The position numbers and the translations under genes were made by a program. DNA of 64,000 nucleotides from Streptomyces collinus Tu 365 (lineage in GTDB: Bacteria; Actinomycetota; Actinomycetes; Streptomycetales; Streptomycetaceae): NCBI RefSeq assembly GCF_000444875.1, contig NC_021985.1, forward strand, positions 310,001 through 374,000, in the 5' to 3' direction. Shown here one piece after another: positions 1 through 7,937 of this stretch. The notes under the pieces are model-generated. The model saw only the letters and a program-made list of their open reading frames with translations. It was not told the origin of the DNA and did not search any database. Position 1 is the stretch's first letter. Every line of letters starts with the position of its first letter.

Positions 1-87
1 GCAACACTCTTCGGTCGGGCGGCTCTGCCGTGCAGGTGCCGGAGGGCGAGAGCGGCGTGCGTTCCGCTGCGGTGGGCCGACGTCGCC

Positions 88-180
88 TTAGTCGCGCGCG
101 GTGACGAAGACGGGGTTCTCGTCGACGAGGACGACAGCCTGCGCGACGGTGCCGACGGCGGCGTCGTGGGCTCTGGTCAT
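88..180 (-). CDS. Possible 30-aa small protein, unknown function
   Basis: This short reading frame starts at ATG 180 and ends at TAA 88. What supports it is a strong GGAGGG ribosome site about 8 bases upstream of the ATG, on the strand opposite the deacetylase gene. The peptide begins MTRAHDAAVG and ends NPVFVTARD. I do not recognise it. It could be a genuine small protein or the 5' stub of a truncated gene that continued leftward. It is too short for compositional evidence. Confidence 0.3.
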   Translation of the reverse strand: MTRAHDAAVGTVAQAVVLVDENPVFVTARD

Positions 181-291
181 ATTCTCACCCTCCGCCGAAC
201 TTCACCTTTCACACCGCTGAACTTCGCTTTTCATGCCGCGGTTACCTTCCAGCAGAGTCAAGGTCAGCTTTGCAGGCAGGAGAGCGGTGCG

Positions 292-1167
292 GTGAAGCGA
301 CGCAACACAGGCAGCAGGTTCTGCGCCCCGCTGGTCAGCGTGCTCCTGGCTGTGTCCGTAGGCGGCTGCGGCATGAGCGGTGGCAACGCGACCGGCCCGG
401 CGGCCACCTCGTCGACGTCCGCCGGCGTCCGCGGCACCCCCGGGGCCACGTCGCACGTCACGGCTGAGCCCGCCACCTGGCACAAGTGGGGCCTGACACC
501 GCTGCCCGCGACTCCCGAGCCCCCCGCGGACAAACCCCTCAAGCTGTCGGCGACCGGCCCGATCCCGGTCTTCAGCCATGTACCGACATCCCAGAAGGTC
601 GTCTTCATCACCGTCGACGACGGACTGGAAAAGGACCCCAAGTTCATCGAGATGATGCGGGACCTGAAGATCCCGATCACGATGTTCCTGATGAACGACG
701 CCATCAAGTCGGACTATGGGTACTTCAAGCCACTGCAGGCGATGGGCAACCACATCCAGAACCACACCCTGCACCATCCCGCGATGAACACCATCCCTCT
801 GAGCCGCCAGAAGCAAGAGGTGTGCGGCGATCAGAAGATCCTCACTCAGCAGTTCGGCACCGCCCCGTTCCTCTTCCGGCCGCCCTACGGGGCGTACAAC
901 AACAACACCAAGACCGCGGTGGGAGATTGCGGGCCGCGAGCGATCGTCTGGTGGCGCGAATCCATGCAGGTACGCAATCTGCAGTACCAAGAGCCACGCA
1001 AGAAGTTGCGCCCCGGCGACATCATCCTCGCCCACTTCCGCGGTCCTGCGGAGCTCAAGGGCACCACCATGACGGAGATGTTCGCGAATCTGCTCAAGTG
1101 CATCCGGGCACAGGGCTTCGCGGTAGCCCGCCTGGAGGACTACATCCAGCCGCCGACCGGACATTGA
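292..1167 (+). CDS. Polysaccharide deacetylase (NodB) lipoprotein
   Basis: A 291-aa exported protein of the carbohydrate esterase 4 / NodB fold. The GTG at 292 follows a GGAG site and gives a classic lipoprotein signal peptide with a lipobox ending VGGC. A Ser/Thr/Pro-rich linker follows. The catalytic half shows TVDDG (motif 1, metal-binding and catalytic Asp pair), the HTLHHP zinc motif (H-T/S-x-x-H-P) and RPPYG (motif 3), so the metal site looks intact. Such enzymes remove N-acetyl (or O-acetyl) groups from peptidoglycan, chitin oligomers or other polysaccharides. The protein should be anchored on the outer face of the membrane. It is followed in the same direction by a membrane-anchored esterase 113 bases away, suggesting a two-gene envelope-modification unit. 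The exact substrate cannot be inferred. Confidence 0.85.
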   Translation: MKRRNTGSRFCAPLVSVLLAVSVGGCGMSGGNATGPAATSSTSAGVRGTPGATSHVTAEPATWHKWGLTPLPATPEPPADKPLKLSATGPIPVFSHVPTSQKVVFITVDDGLEKDPKFIEMMRDLKIPITMFLMNDAIKSDYGYFKPLQAMGNHIQNHTLHHPAMNTIPLSRQKQEVCGDQKILTQQFGTAPFLFRPPYGAYNNNTKTAVGDCGPRAIVWWRESMQVRNLQYQEPRKKLRPGDIILAHFRGPAELKGTTMTEMFANLLKCIRAQGFAVARLEDYIQPPTGH

Positions 1168-1280
1168 ACCAACCAGAGATCCCGTGCCCGATCGGACATC
1201 CGGCGACAAAGGACCAGAGCAAGCCCTCGCGACGAAGTGCGGGCGGCTGCCGGGCAGAAAGCGCAGACAGGTAACATCCC

Positions 1281-2405
1281 ATGGGTCTCACAAGCGACAA
1301 GGTGCTGATGCTGGCGACCGTCCTCGCCGCCGTACTGTTCCTCGGCACGGTATGGCTGTGGCCGCGCCTGGCCCGGCGTAACTGGCGGGCCGTCAGCGGA
1401 CGGTTCGGGTTGCTGCTCGCCACCCAGGTGGCGGCCCTCGCCACGGTGGGACTCGCCACCAACCAGGCGTTCGGCTTCTACGCCAGTTGGTCCGACCTGT
1501 TCGGCCAGGAGACCGACCAGGGAGTGGTCGTCGACCACATGGCGGAAAGCGGCGGCAGCCCCGTCCAAGTGCTCTCCGCCTCCCCTGTCATCGGTGCGAG
1601 CAGCGCGCTGCCGCAGATGGCCGGGCAGGTCCAGAAGGTCGACATCATCGGCCGTACGACCCATCTCGCCACGCCGGCGTTCGTGTACCTACCCCCGGAG
1701 TACTTCCAGCCGCAGAACCACGCGCGCAGGTTCCCGGTGACCGTCGTTCTCACGGGATACCCGGGCACGGCCCAGGCGCTGGTGGACAAGCTGGACTACC
1801 CGAGCACGATCCAGCAGCTGGCCAAAAAGGGGAAGGTGCAGCCGATGATCCTGGTGATGCTACGTCCGACCGTGGCGCCGCCACGGGACACCGAGTGCGT
1901 CGACGTTCCCGGGGGCCCGCGGACCGAGACGTTCTTCGCCAAGGATCTGCGCGATTCGGTGATGGCCCACTACCGGGTCGACAAGACGCCCGCCAGCTGG
2001 GGCATCGCCGGCGACTCGACCGGCGGCTACTGCGCACTCAAGATCGCCATGCACCACCCGCGCTCGTACGCGGCCGCAGCGGGCCTGTCGCCGTACTACA
2101 GGGCGCCGATCGACCCCACCACCGGGGACCTCTTCCATGGCGACAGGAAGCTGCAGCACAGCGCCGACCTCTTCTGGGCGCTCAAGCACCTGGCCGCCCC
2201 CGAGACGTCGCTGCTCGTCACCAGCAGCAGGGTCGGTGAGCACAACTTCAAGGACACGCTCAAGTTCATCAAGAGTGTGCAGGGCACGAGCGTGACCAGG
2301 ATTTCGTCGATCATCCTTCCGAGCGGCGGGCACAACTTCAACACCTGGAAGCGGGAGATCCCGCCGATGCTGCAGTGGATGAGCGGGCGGCTGGTCGCAC
2401 ACTGA
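1281..2405 (+). CDS. Membrane-anchored alpha/beta-hydrolase esterase
   Basis: A 374-aa protein with two hydrophobic N-terminal segments (about residues 8-28 and 45-70), then an extracytoplasmic alpha/beta-hydrolase domain of the esterase D / antigen 85-like type. The nucleophile elbow is visible as GDSTGG (about residue 240), and a late GGHNF provides the likely catalytic His. The acid residue is not assigned. The ATG at 1281 has only a weak ribosome site. Streptomyces carry many such esterases of unknown substrate. The neighbouring NodB deacetylase suggests work on cell-wall or extracellular acyl esters, which is inference from context. Confidence 0.8.
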   Translation: MGLTSDKVLMLATVLAAVLFLGTVWLWPRLARRNWRAVSGRFGLLLATQVAALATVGLATNQAFGFYASWSDLFGQETDQGVVVDHMAESGGSPVQVLSASPVIGASSALPQMAGQVQKVDIIGRTTHLATPAFVYLPPEYFQPQNHARRFPVTVVLTGYPGTAQALVDKLDYPSTIQQLAKKGKVQPMILVMLRPTVAPPRDTECVDVPGGPRTETFFAKDLRDSVMAHYRVDKTPASWGIAGDSTGGYCALKIAMHHPRSYAAAAGLSPYYRAPIDPTTGDLFHGDRKLQHSADLFWALKHLAAPETSLLVTSSRVGEHNFKDTLKFIKSVQGTSVTRISSIILPSGGHNFNTWKREIPPMLQWMSGRLVAH

Positions 2406-2439
2406 GCCGCTTCGGAGTAGCCACTGATCGGGTGACGCC

Positions 2440-2763
2440 GGGTGTGCGCACCGCACGAGGTTTCCGTGCCCTTGAGGGAAGTGTTCGACGTCTCAACTCA
2501 TGGGCGCAGCAGCCTCGTTGGTTTCCTGTCCTGCCTGGTGTACCTGCGCCGGCACGACCCTCGCCCACCGGATCATCCGGATCTGTAAGCGCCCGGGCAT
2601 GCCGGTCATCGCCGACCACGCCTGCACGGGAGCCGGACCATGGGTGACGACAGCCCGTCGAGGACCACCTTGCGGATACCTTCCTGGACCCGTTTCTGAG
2701 GAACCGGATCACTCCTCTGGCCCCCTATCGGTCTCTCCTGGAGCGACCGAGACCTGCTTCTGA
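2440..2763 (+). pseudogene. Decayed IS-type transposase fragment
   Basis: This gap between the esterase and the protease has no intact gene. In one plus frame (about 2605-2680) it reads VIADHACTGAGPWVTT followed by ARRGPPCGYL. From memory of the family, this resembles the segment after the second catalytic Asp in actinobacterial IS5-like DDE transposases (typically a YQGAGPWVTT stretch followed by a PPGG motif). The flanking frames are disrupted and no terminal inverted repeats are apparent. I treat it as an insertion-sequence relic; boundaries are approximate. Confidence 0.4.
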
Positions 2764-2886
2764 ACCGATCGACCGCTTCCGTCGGTGACCCGGCAACGGG
2801 AGCGACCAGGGTGCCGAAGACAGATCCGAACGGCGGATTGTGACGGGAGCCTCTCGGTCAGGCACGTCCCGAACTCCCGGCCCGCG

Positions 2887-2894
2887 TAGATAAT
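2887..2894 (+). promoter_or_regulatory. Putative -10 element of a leaderless promoter
   Basis: TAGATAAT contains a near-consensus -10 (GATAAT) ending 6 bases before the GTG start of the secreted protease. No ribosome-binding site lies between, so transcription would begin at or next to the GTG, giving a leaderless mRNA as is common in Streptomyces. No convincing -35 was found. Confidence 0.5.
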
Positions 2895-2900
2895 GACCTT

Positions 2901-3770
2901 GTGCGCTCGCTAGTCAGACATTCCGTCCTGCCTCTGACGCTGGTCATCGTCGGGGCAGCCGCAGTGGTGGGCGACGCCGCGAGGGAAACCCATGCGGCCG
3001 GCAGCAGCGGGCGCGGCGGTTTCGGCAAGTCCGGCGAGCCGGGCCAGTCCCAGCTGGGCCAGGACCAGGACCTCCCCGCTACGGGCCCGGCCGAGGACGG
3101 CAACGCGTACACGCCCCGCAGGTCCGAGGAGGACGCCCGAATCGGCGCGGTCTTCGAGAAGGACGACCACGGTGCCCACTTCTGCACGGCGAGCGTGGTG
3201 CGGAGTCCGGGCCGGAACATGCTGATCACCGCGGCGCACTGCGCCTTCGACGCCGACTCCGGACAGCCGCTGAACGACCTGGTCTTCGCCCCCGGCTACC
3301 GCAACGGCGACGAACCCACCGGCCTGTGGAAGGTCAGCAAGGTGGTCGTCGACGACCGCTGGACCAGGTCGCAGGACGAGGACCTCGACGTCGCCTTCCT
3401 CGTCCTGGACCAGAAGGACGGCAGGAACATTCAGGATCTCCTGGGCGGCAACACTCTCGGCACAGACCGCGGCTTCGACAACAAGGTAGAGGTCACCGGC
3501 TACCCCACCAGCCGCGACACCCCCATCTCATGCCAGAACCGCACCACAAAGTTCAGCGACACCCAGCTGCGCATCCAGTGCACCCACCTCGAGGACGGGA
3601 CCAGCGGCAGCCCCTGGCTCACCGACTACGACCCCAAGAGCCACACCGGCACCGTCATCGGCGTCCTGGGCGGCCACCAGGGCGGCGGCGACAAGGACGA
3701 CGTGTCCTACGCCGCATACTTCGACGACGACATCGCCAAGCTCTACCGGCGCGCGCAGGACGAGGACTGA
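2901..3770 (+). CDS. Secreted trypsin-like serine protease (S1 family)
   Basis: A 289-aa protein with an N-terminal signal sequence (hydrophobic core about residues 8-22), a Gly/Ser-rich pro-region and a chymotrypsin-fold domain. The catalytic triad is visible: His in LITAAHC, Asp in EDLDVAFLV and Ser in GTSGSPW. A Cys pair brackets the His region. It should act outside the cell as an endopeptidase or glutamyl-type V8-like protease; specificity is not readable. The GTG at 2901 is preceded by a -10-like element at leaderless distance and no ribosome site. It is transcribed alone and converges on the glycosyltransferase. Confidence 0.88.
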   Translation: MRSLVRHSVLPLTLVIVGAAAVVGDAARETHAAGSSGRGGFGKSGEPGQSQLGQDQDLPATGPAEDGNAYTPRRSEEDARIGAVFEKDDHGAHFCTASVVRSPGRNMLITAAHCAFDADSGQPLNDLVFAPGYRNGDEPTGLWKVSKVVVDDRWTRSQDEDLDVAFLVLDQKDGRNIQDLLGGNTLGTDRGFDNKVEVTGYPTSRDTPISCQNRTTKFSDTQLRIQCTHLEDGTSGSPWLTDYDPKSHTGTVIGVLGGHQGGGDKDDVSYAAYFDDDIAKLYRRAQDED

Positions 3771-3891
3771 GCCCAGCTCATACTCGGCTGTCCGACCGCT
3801 CGGAACGATGAAGGGCAGTCGCGGTCCGGTGACGCTGACTACGAGTAGGACGTCCACCCGCGCACCTGCGGCTCCCAGTGGAACAAAGGTG

Positions 3892-5901
3892 TCACGGCGA
3901 TGACAGACCCTCATGTGCTGCTGCCCGGCCCCTCTCCCGATCCGGGCCGCAGTCGTACAGCGTCTCCGCTTGGTCGCCGGAGCCGTAGGCCGCCGAAGGC
4001 ACGACCGTACAGTGGTCGACGGTCCAGCGCACGATCATGGCAGCGGACGTGACCGCGTGGCGCGGACTCAGGTTCGCCTCGGCACGTGTCAGGACGACAT
4101 AGCGCAGACGTCCGGTGCCTATGAGCTCGCGGAAGCCACCGGACGTCGGATGCGGGGCCCGGCCGGTGAAGCCGCCGACGGGCAGAACGTGCGCGTTGGC
4201 GGAGATGATGTAGGGCGCGGCCTCGTCCCAGCCGGGCACTGCGGCCAGGTACTCGGCGCCGCCTCGGTGCGCGGTCAGGTAGGCCAGCAGGCGTTCCCGG
4301 GTCGGGCCGAGCTTCGCCAGCGGGTTGCCCGCCCGATGGCTGGTGGGGCCCACGCGGCCCAGCGAGCCGGGCTGGTTGTAGCGCAGGGACAGCGCCGACG
4401 CCGACCAGGCGGCCGGGATGAGCAGGACCGCGGCGAGCCCGGCGGCCAGGCCGGCCGTGACGAGGCGCGGCCGTCGGCGGACGCACGACAGCACCAGGGC
4501 GACCAGGCCGAGGGCTGCGGCGGTGGGGACGGACCAGGGGATGAAGTGCGGATACCACCACGTCAGGGTCACGCACCAGGCGAGGTTCAGGGCGATCACG
4601 CCGGGCAGCACCCAGGCCCGTCGACCGCCCCTGCGGCACGCCCGCCAGGCCGGCACCGTCCCGGCGCCGCCCATCGCGGCCAGCGCCACGGCGACGACAC
4701 CCATGTAATAGGTGTGTCCGGTCACGCTGCCGAAGCTGAACAACAGGAAGAACGTGACCAGCCACGACCCCCACAGCACATAGCCTGCCAGCACCCGGTC
4801 CGTGCGGGCCGCACGCCGCCGCCACAGCGCCCATGCGCCGCCCGCGACCCCGAGCGCGGCCAGCGGGTACAGCCATCCGGTTTGTGTGGCGATCCCGGGG
4901 CTGAACATCTTCCAGACGCTGTCGCCCATGCCGGGCCCGGTGCCGGCCGTCCGCAAACTCTCGTTGGGGGCGACGCTACCGGCGGCGGCCGCGTCGAGCC
5001 CGTGGAAGCGGGTCAGGAAGTTGTAGCCGACGACCAGACCATACGCCGAGTTGTCCGTGGTGCCGTCGAGGTAGGGGCGCTCGGACGCCGGGGTCAGCGT
5101 GGCCACCACCATCCACGACAGCGACACGCCGCACGCCACCGCGCCGGCCAGCGCGACGTCCAGGAGCCGACGGCGTAGGGCCGTGGGCGCGGCGACGAGG
5201 TAGGTCACGGCGAGCGCGGGCAACACCGCCCAGGCCTCCAGCATCTTGCACTGGAAGGCCGCGCCCACCCACACCCCGGCGAGCAGCAGCCGGCGACGCC
5301 GGCCTCCCTCGGTCGCCCGCTGGGTGGCCGCGGCGGCGAGAAGCAGCAGAAGGGTGAACGGCGAGTCCTCCGTGACGGACCGCCCAAGGCCGACGAACAC
5401 GGGAGTGAGCGTCAGAAAGCCCGCCGCCAGCAGACCGGCCGGCACGCCCGCCCAGCGGCGTACCAGGCCATGGAGCAGGACCACGCAGGCCATGCCTTCG
5501 ATCGCCTGCGGCAGTACCAGCGCCCATGGATGAAAGCCGAAGACCAGCGCCGACAGGGCCTGCGGCCACAGGTAGCCGGGCAGTTTGTCGATCGTGATCG
5601 TGTTGCCCGGATCGAAGGATCCGTAGAAGAAAGCGACCGGATTGTCGGTCATGCTGCGCACGCCGGCCGCGTAGAACGCATGGAACGAGCTGTCGTCCAG
5701 GCCCCACAGGGCGAGCAGGGCGGCGACCATCACGATGCCCAGCAACACCGGGAGCTCGTAGGCCGGCCGCGCGGTACCCGTGCGGGGCGCGGGTAGCGCC
5801 GACCCGTCGTCGCCGGGCCAGCTCAGCACGGCGGAGTTGGCACGCACCGTCGCCGGCTCGGCGCCCCGCTCTTGGGTCGGCTCGCTGTGGGACGTGAACA
5901 T
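3892..5901 (-). CDS. GT39/ArnT-like membrane glycosyltransferase
   Basis: A 669-aa polytopic membrane protein of the GT-C class (dolichyl/polyprenyl-phosphate sugar transferase, PMT/ArnT family). After a hydrophilic N-terminus it has roughly a dozen hydrophobic segments. The first extracytoplasmic loop carries acidic residues in the ASFAFYAAG-like region of the family (here SSFHAFYAAGVRS). It ends in a soluble C-terminal domain of about 150 residues (YVVLTRAEAN...). Such enzymes move a sugar from a lipid-phosphate donor to an envelope acceptor outside the membrane. The acceptor is unknown. It is transcribed alone, convergent with the protease; three 11-base direct repeats lie about 75-108 bases upstream of its start. 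Confidence 0.82.
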   Translation of the reverse strand: MFTSHSEPTQERGAEPATVRANSAVLSWPGDDGSALPAPRTGTARPAYELPVLLGIVMVAALLALWGLDDSSFHAFYAAGVRSMTDNPVAFFYGSFDPGNTITIDKLPGYLWPQALSALVFGFHPWALVLPQAIEGMACVVLLHGLVRRWAGVPAGLLAAGFLTLTPVFVGLGRSVTEDSPFTLLLLLAAAATQRATEGGRRRRLLLAGVWVGAAFQCKMLEAWAVLPALAVTYLVAAPTALRRRLLDVALAGAVACGVSLSWMVVATLTPASERPYLDGTTDNSAYGLVVGYNFLTRFHGLDAAAAGSVAPNESLRTAGTGPGMGDSVWKMFSPGIATQTGWLYPLAALGVAGGAWALWRRRAARTDRVLAGYVLWGSWLVTFFLLFSFGSVTGHTYYMGVVAVALAAMGGAGTVPAWRACRRGGRRAWVLPGVIALNLAWCVTLTWWYPHFIPWSVPTAAALGLVALVLSCVRRRPRLVTAGLAAGLAAVLLIPAAWSASALSLRYNQPGSLGRVGPTSHRAGNPLAKLGPTRERLLAYLTAHRGGAEYLAAVPGWDEAAPYIISANAHVLPVGGFTGRAPHPTSGGFRELIGTGRLRYVVLTRAEANLSPRHAVTSAAMIVRWTVDHCTVVPSAAYGSGDQAETLYDCGPDRERGRAAAHEGLSSP

Positions 5902-5976
5902 GAGCGGCCTTTCCAGACTTCCGAAAACTGGATCCGGACTCTGTGGGCAATCCAGATCTTGGGGAGTATCCGTCGG

Positions 5977-6009
5977 TCGACATGCACGGAATCTGAACGG
6001 AGACTTAAC
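5977..6009 (-). promoter_or_regulatory. Candidate PhoP direct-repeat (PHO) box
   Basis: On the minus strand, three consecutive 11-base units read GTTAAGTCTCC, GTTCAGATTCC and GTGCATGTCGA. Two begin with the GTTCA-like core of Streptomyces PhoP direct-repeat units, with the correct 11-base period. They lie upstream of the glycosyltransferase gene. The third unit is degenerate. Confidence 0.35.
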
Positions 6010-6351
6010 TGCGTACCGGTCTCACCGCCCTCTCACTCAAATGGGAAGTAGCGGGCCATCGGATCGCGGCGCGCGGCCGGCCTGAGCGACGCGACAGGTG
6101 CAGTAGAAACGGGTAGCGCCTTTGCCCCCGTCAACGGCACCTGGACTGAGCGGTTGGCTTGCCCGCCGACACCCGAGTACTCGACCGTGCGGCCCGCCGT
6201 GCCACGCCCGGCACATCCATCGCTCGTCACCTTGCCGGACGGTACCCGGCTCACTCCGCCACCCCGATGATCTCGGTGGACGGCGCCGCAGTGGTGTTCC
6301 GGGCAGGAGACGGACGTACGGTCTCTCCGGCCGGTCGGCCGCCGCCGTGGC
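6010..6351. other. Intergenic stretch without a supported gene
   Basis: The region between the two minus-strand genes has open frames only of the sort expected at this GC content. A plus-strand ATG at 6267 opens MISVDGAAVVFRAG, vaguely like the start of an ABC ATPase, but the similarity ends at once. I see no RNA gene or repeat. Confidence 0.3.
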
Positions 6352-6930
6352 TCAGGAGTAGGTCATCGGGCAGCCGTGCCGCAGGGAGTGCTGCGCGGCG
6401 CGTAGGTAGAGCGCGACGTAGAAGGCTGCGTCCCGGTCCTCGGCCCACGGGCCGGGCCGCACCCGGGCGGTCCGCTCCGCCCCGCCCTCCAGGAACCACA
6501 GACTCAATGTGAGGTTCGCGCCCGCCGGCATCGCGTCCTCGGGCAGTTCGACGGCGCCGGCCAGCCGCTCGGCCAGGGCGAGCACCCGCGGGGCCCCGGC
6601 GACCGTTGTCTCCTCGCCGGAGTACGCGGTGCCGACGGGGAGCACGATCTCCTCCTCCAGCGCGAACGGCACCAGCACACTCCAGTCGAGGAGAGTCGAC
6701 AGCTCCGCGTCGGTCAGCAGCGTCCTGCACAGCGCCACGAAGCCGTCCATGGACGGGCTGACCTTCTCCTCGAACCAGCCCGGCGCCTCTCGTACGGCCT
6801 GCCGCGGCTCGTAAGGGGGCAGCCCGCGCCGCTCCAGCTCGGTGTTCAGCGCGGCGGCGACGTCCCCGTACCCGTCCTCCCCCGGCCGCGACCACGCCCG
6901 CGCGGCGACACTCACCAGATAGACACCCAT
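6352..6930 (-). CDS. Hypothetical protein, conserved-looking in Streptomyces
   Basis: A 192-aa soluble protein starting MGVYLVSVAARAW. The ATG at 6930 was chosen because residues from there on look protein-like, whereas the upstream extension is Arg/Pro-rich and low in coding character. No signal peptide, membrane segment or catalytic motif is visible. It is acidic, with WFEEKVSPSMDGF and LLDWSVLVPF stretches suggesting a compact alpha/beta fold. I recall similar proteins annotated only as hypothetical in other streptomycetes. Function unknown. Confidence 0.65.
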   Translation of the reverse strand: MGVYLVSVAARAWSRPGEDGYGDVAAALNTELERRGLPPYEPRQAVREAPGWFEEKVSPSMDGFVALCRTLLTDAELSTLLDWSVLVPFALEEEIVLPVGTAYSGEETTVAGAPRVLALAERLAGAVELPEDAMPAGANLTLSLWFLEGGAERTARVRPGPWAEDRDAAFYVALYLRAAQHSLRHGCPMTYS

Positions 6931-7346
6931 GATCGCAACGTACTGGCCGCCACCGACAACGTCCCGGCCCCTCCTGACAAACCCCGAACTGACGGCTTGT
7001 CGGCGTCGGGCAGCCGCTCCGAGACCACACCTCCCTCCCGGCCGACTCCCTTGACAGCCGCTCGCGCACGTTGGCCGGGTCGGTGGTCGACGGGCACCCA
7101 TGGGGTGAAAGGCCGCCGGCGCGGGCCGCCGCCGCTGGTATGGCCACCCGGCCGGGTCCGTCCTGGACAACCTCAGCAGATCCACCGCCACGCAGTGAGC
7201 TGGCCACTCCTCGGCTGTTCGCGACGCTCCAACGGCTCGGAGAGGGCTGCTGCTTGGCTAGGGGCGGCCGCGTCCTTGGACGCCGTGGACCGTTGGCCGC
7301 GCGAAACGGGTGGTCTGCCTGAAGGGCTGCTCGGTACGGTGGCCCG
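6931..7346. other. Intergenic region between divergent genes
   Basis: 416 bases separate two divergently transcribed genes. It should contain both promoters, but I could not assign convincing -35/-10 pairs. No gene remnant or hairpin with long arms was found. Confidence 0.3.
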
Positions 7347-7718
7347 GTGTGCTTCTACGCCATGACCTACTACAAGCTGCACTACGCGTGCGTCTCGTGC
7401 CGTGTCAGCTTCAAGCAGCATGCCCATCCGCAACGGGAGCACCTGTGCCCGAACTGTGCTCGGCCCCTCATGTGCGCTGGTCATGACTTCGCCCCTCCGC
7501 CCAGGCGTGATGTCCGCGGGTGGTCTGTGGTGGCTGCGGTACTGAAGGAAGGGCTGCGCTACGAGGGGCGATCAGCCTGCGGGTGCGGCAAGGAGCCCAA
7601 GTACCGCCCGCGGACGAGAGCCGAACTGCGGGTGCGTCGGTCCGTTGCCACAAGGGACCGGCTTCCGTTGTCCGAGACCATTTCCCGACCGGACCCTCTG
7701 ACTCCGTCGGCCGGCTGA
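7347..7718 (+). CDS. Small zinc-ribbon-like protein
   Basis: A 123-aa protein with a CxxC...CxxC pattern (YACVSCR and LCPNCAR) about 20 residues apart, typical of a zinc ribbon, followed by a conserved-looking FAPPPRRDVRGW segment and a second Cys cluster (ACGCGKEPKYRPRT). The same layout is known in a widespread actinobacterial family of unknown function, sometimes wrongly named deoxyxylulose-5-phosphate synthase. GTG 7347 and ATG 7362 are both possible starts; the Cys motifs lie downstream of either. The C-terminal 25 residues are low-complexity and may be degenerate. Role unknown; nucleic-acid binding is possible but not shown. Confidence 0.6.
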   Translation: MCFYAMTYYKLHYACVSCRVSFKQHAHPQREHLCPNCARPLMCAGHDFAPPPRRDVRGWSVVAAVLKEGLRYEGRSACGCGKEPKYRPRTRAELRVRRSVATRDRLPLSETISRPDPLTPSAG

Positions 7719-7937
7719 CCCCGCACCTCAACATGTCGGTCGAGGACCTCTCCACGACCTGGGCCGGCACGGCTGCCGATCCGTCCGATCCGGCCCAACT
7801 CATCGCGACTGCGTTCGAACACCGCCGAGTCCGGGTGATTCCACCCGGGTCTATGGAAAGCGGAAACCTCGCAAGCGCTTGCTGACGTCATGATGTGATC
7901 GCCGCGTGGGGAGACGCGGCAGGCCTTGGGGGGTCAC

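Noticed and set aside
6267..6360. Possible ABC ATPase N-terminus (MISVDGAAVVFRAG)
   Set aside because: Similarity ends after about 14 residues and no Walker motif follows; a chance match.
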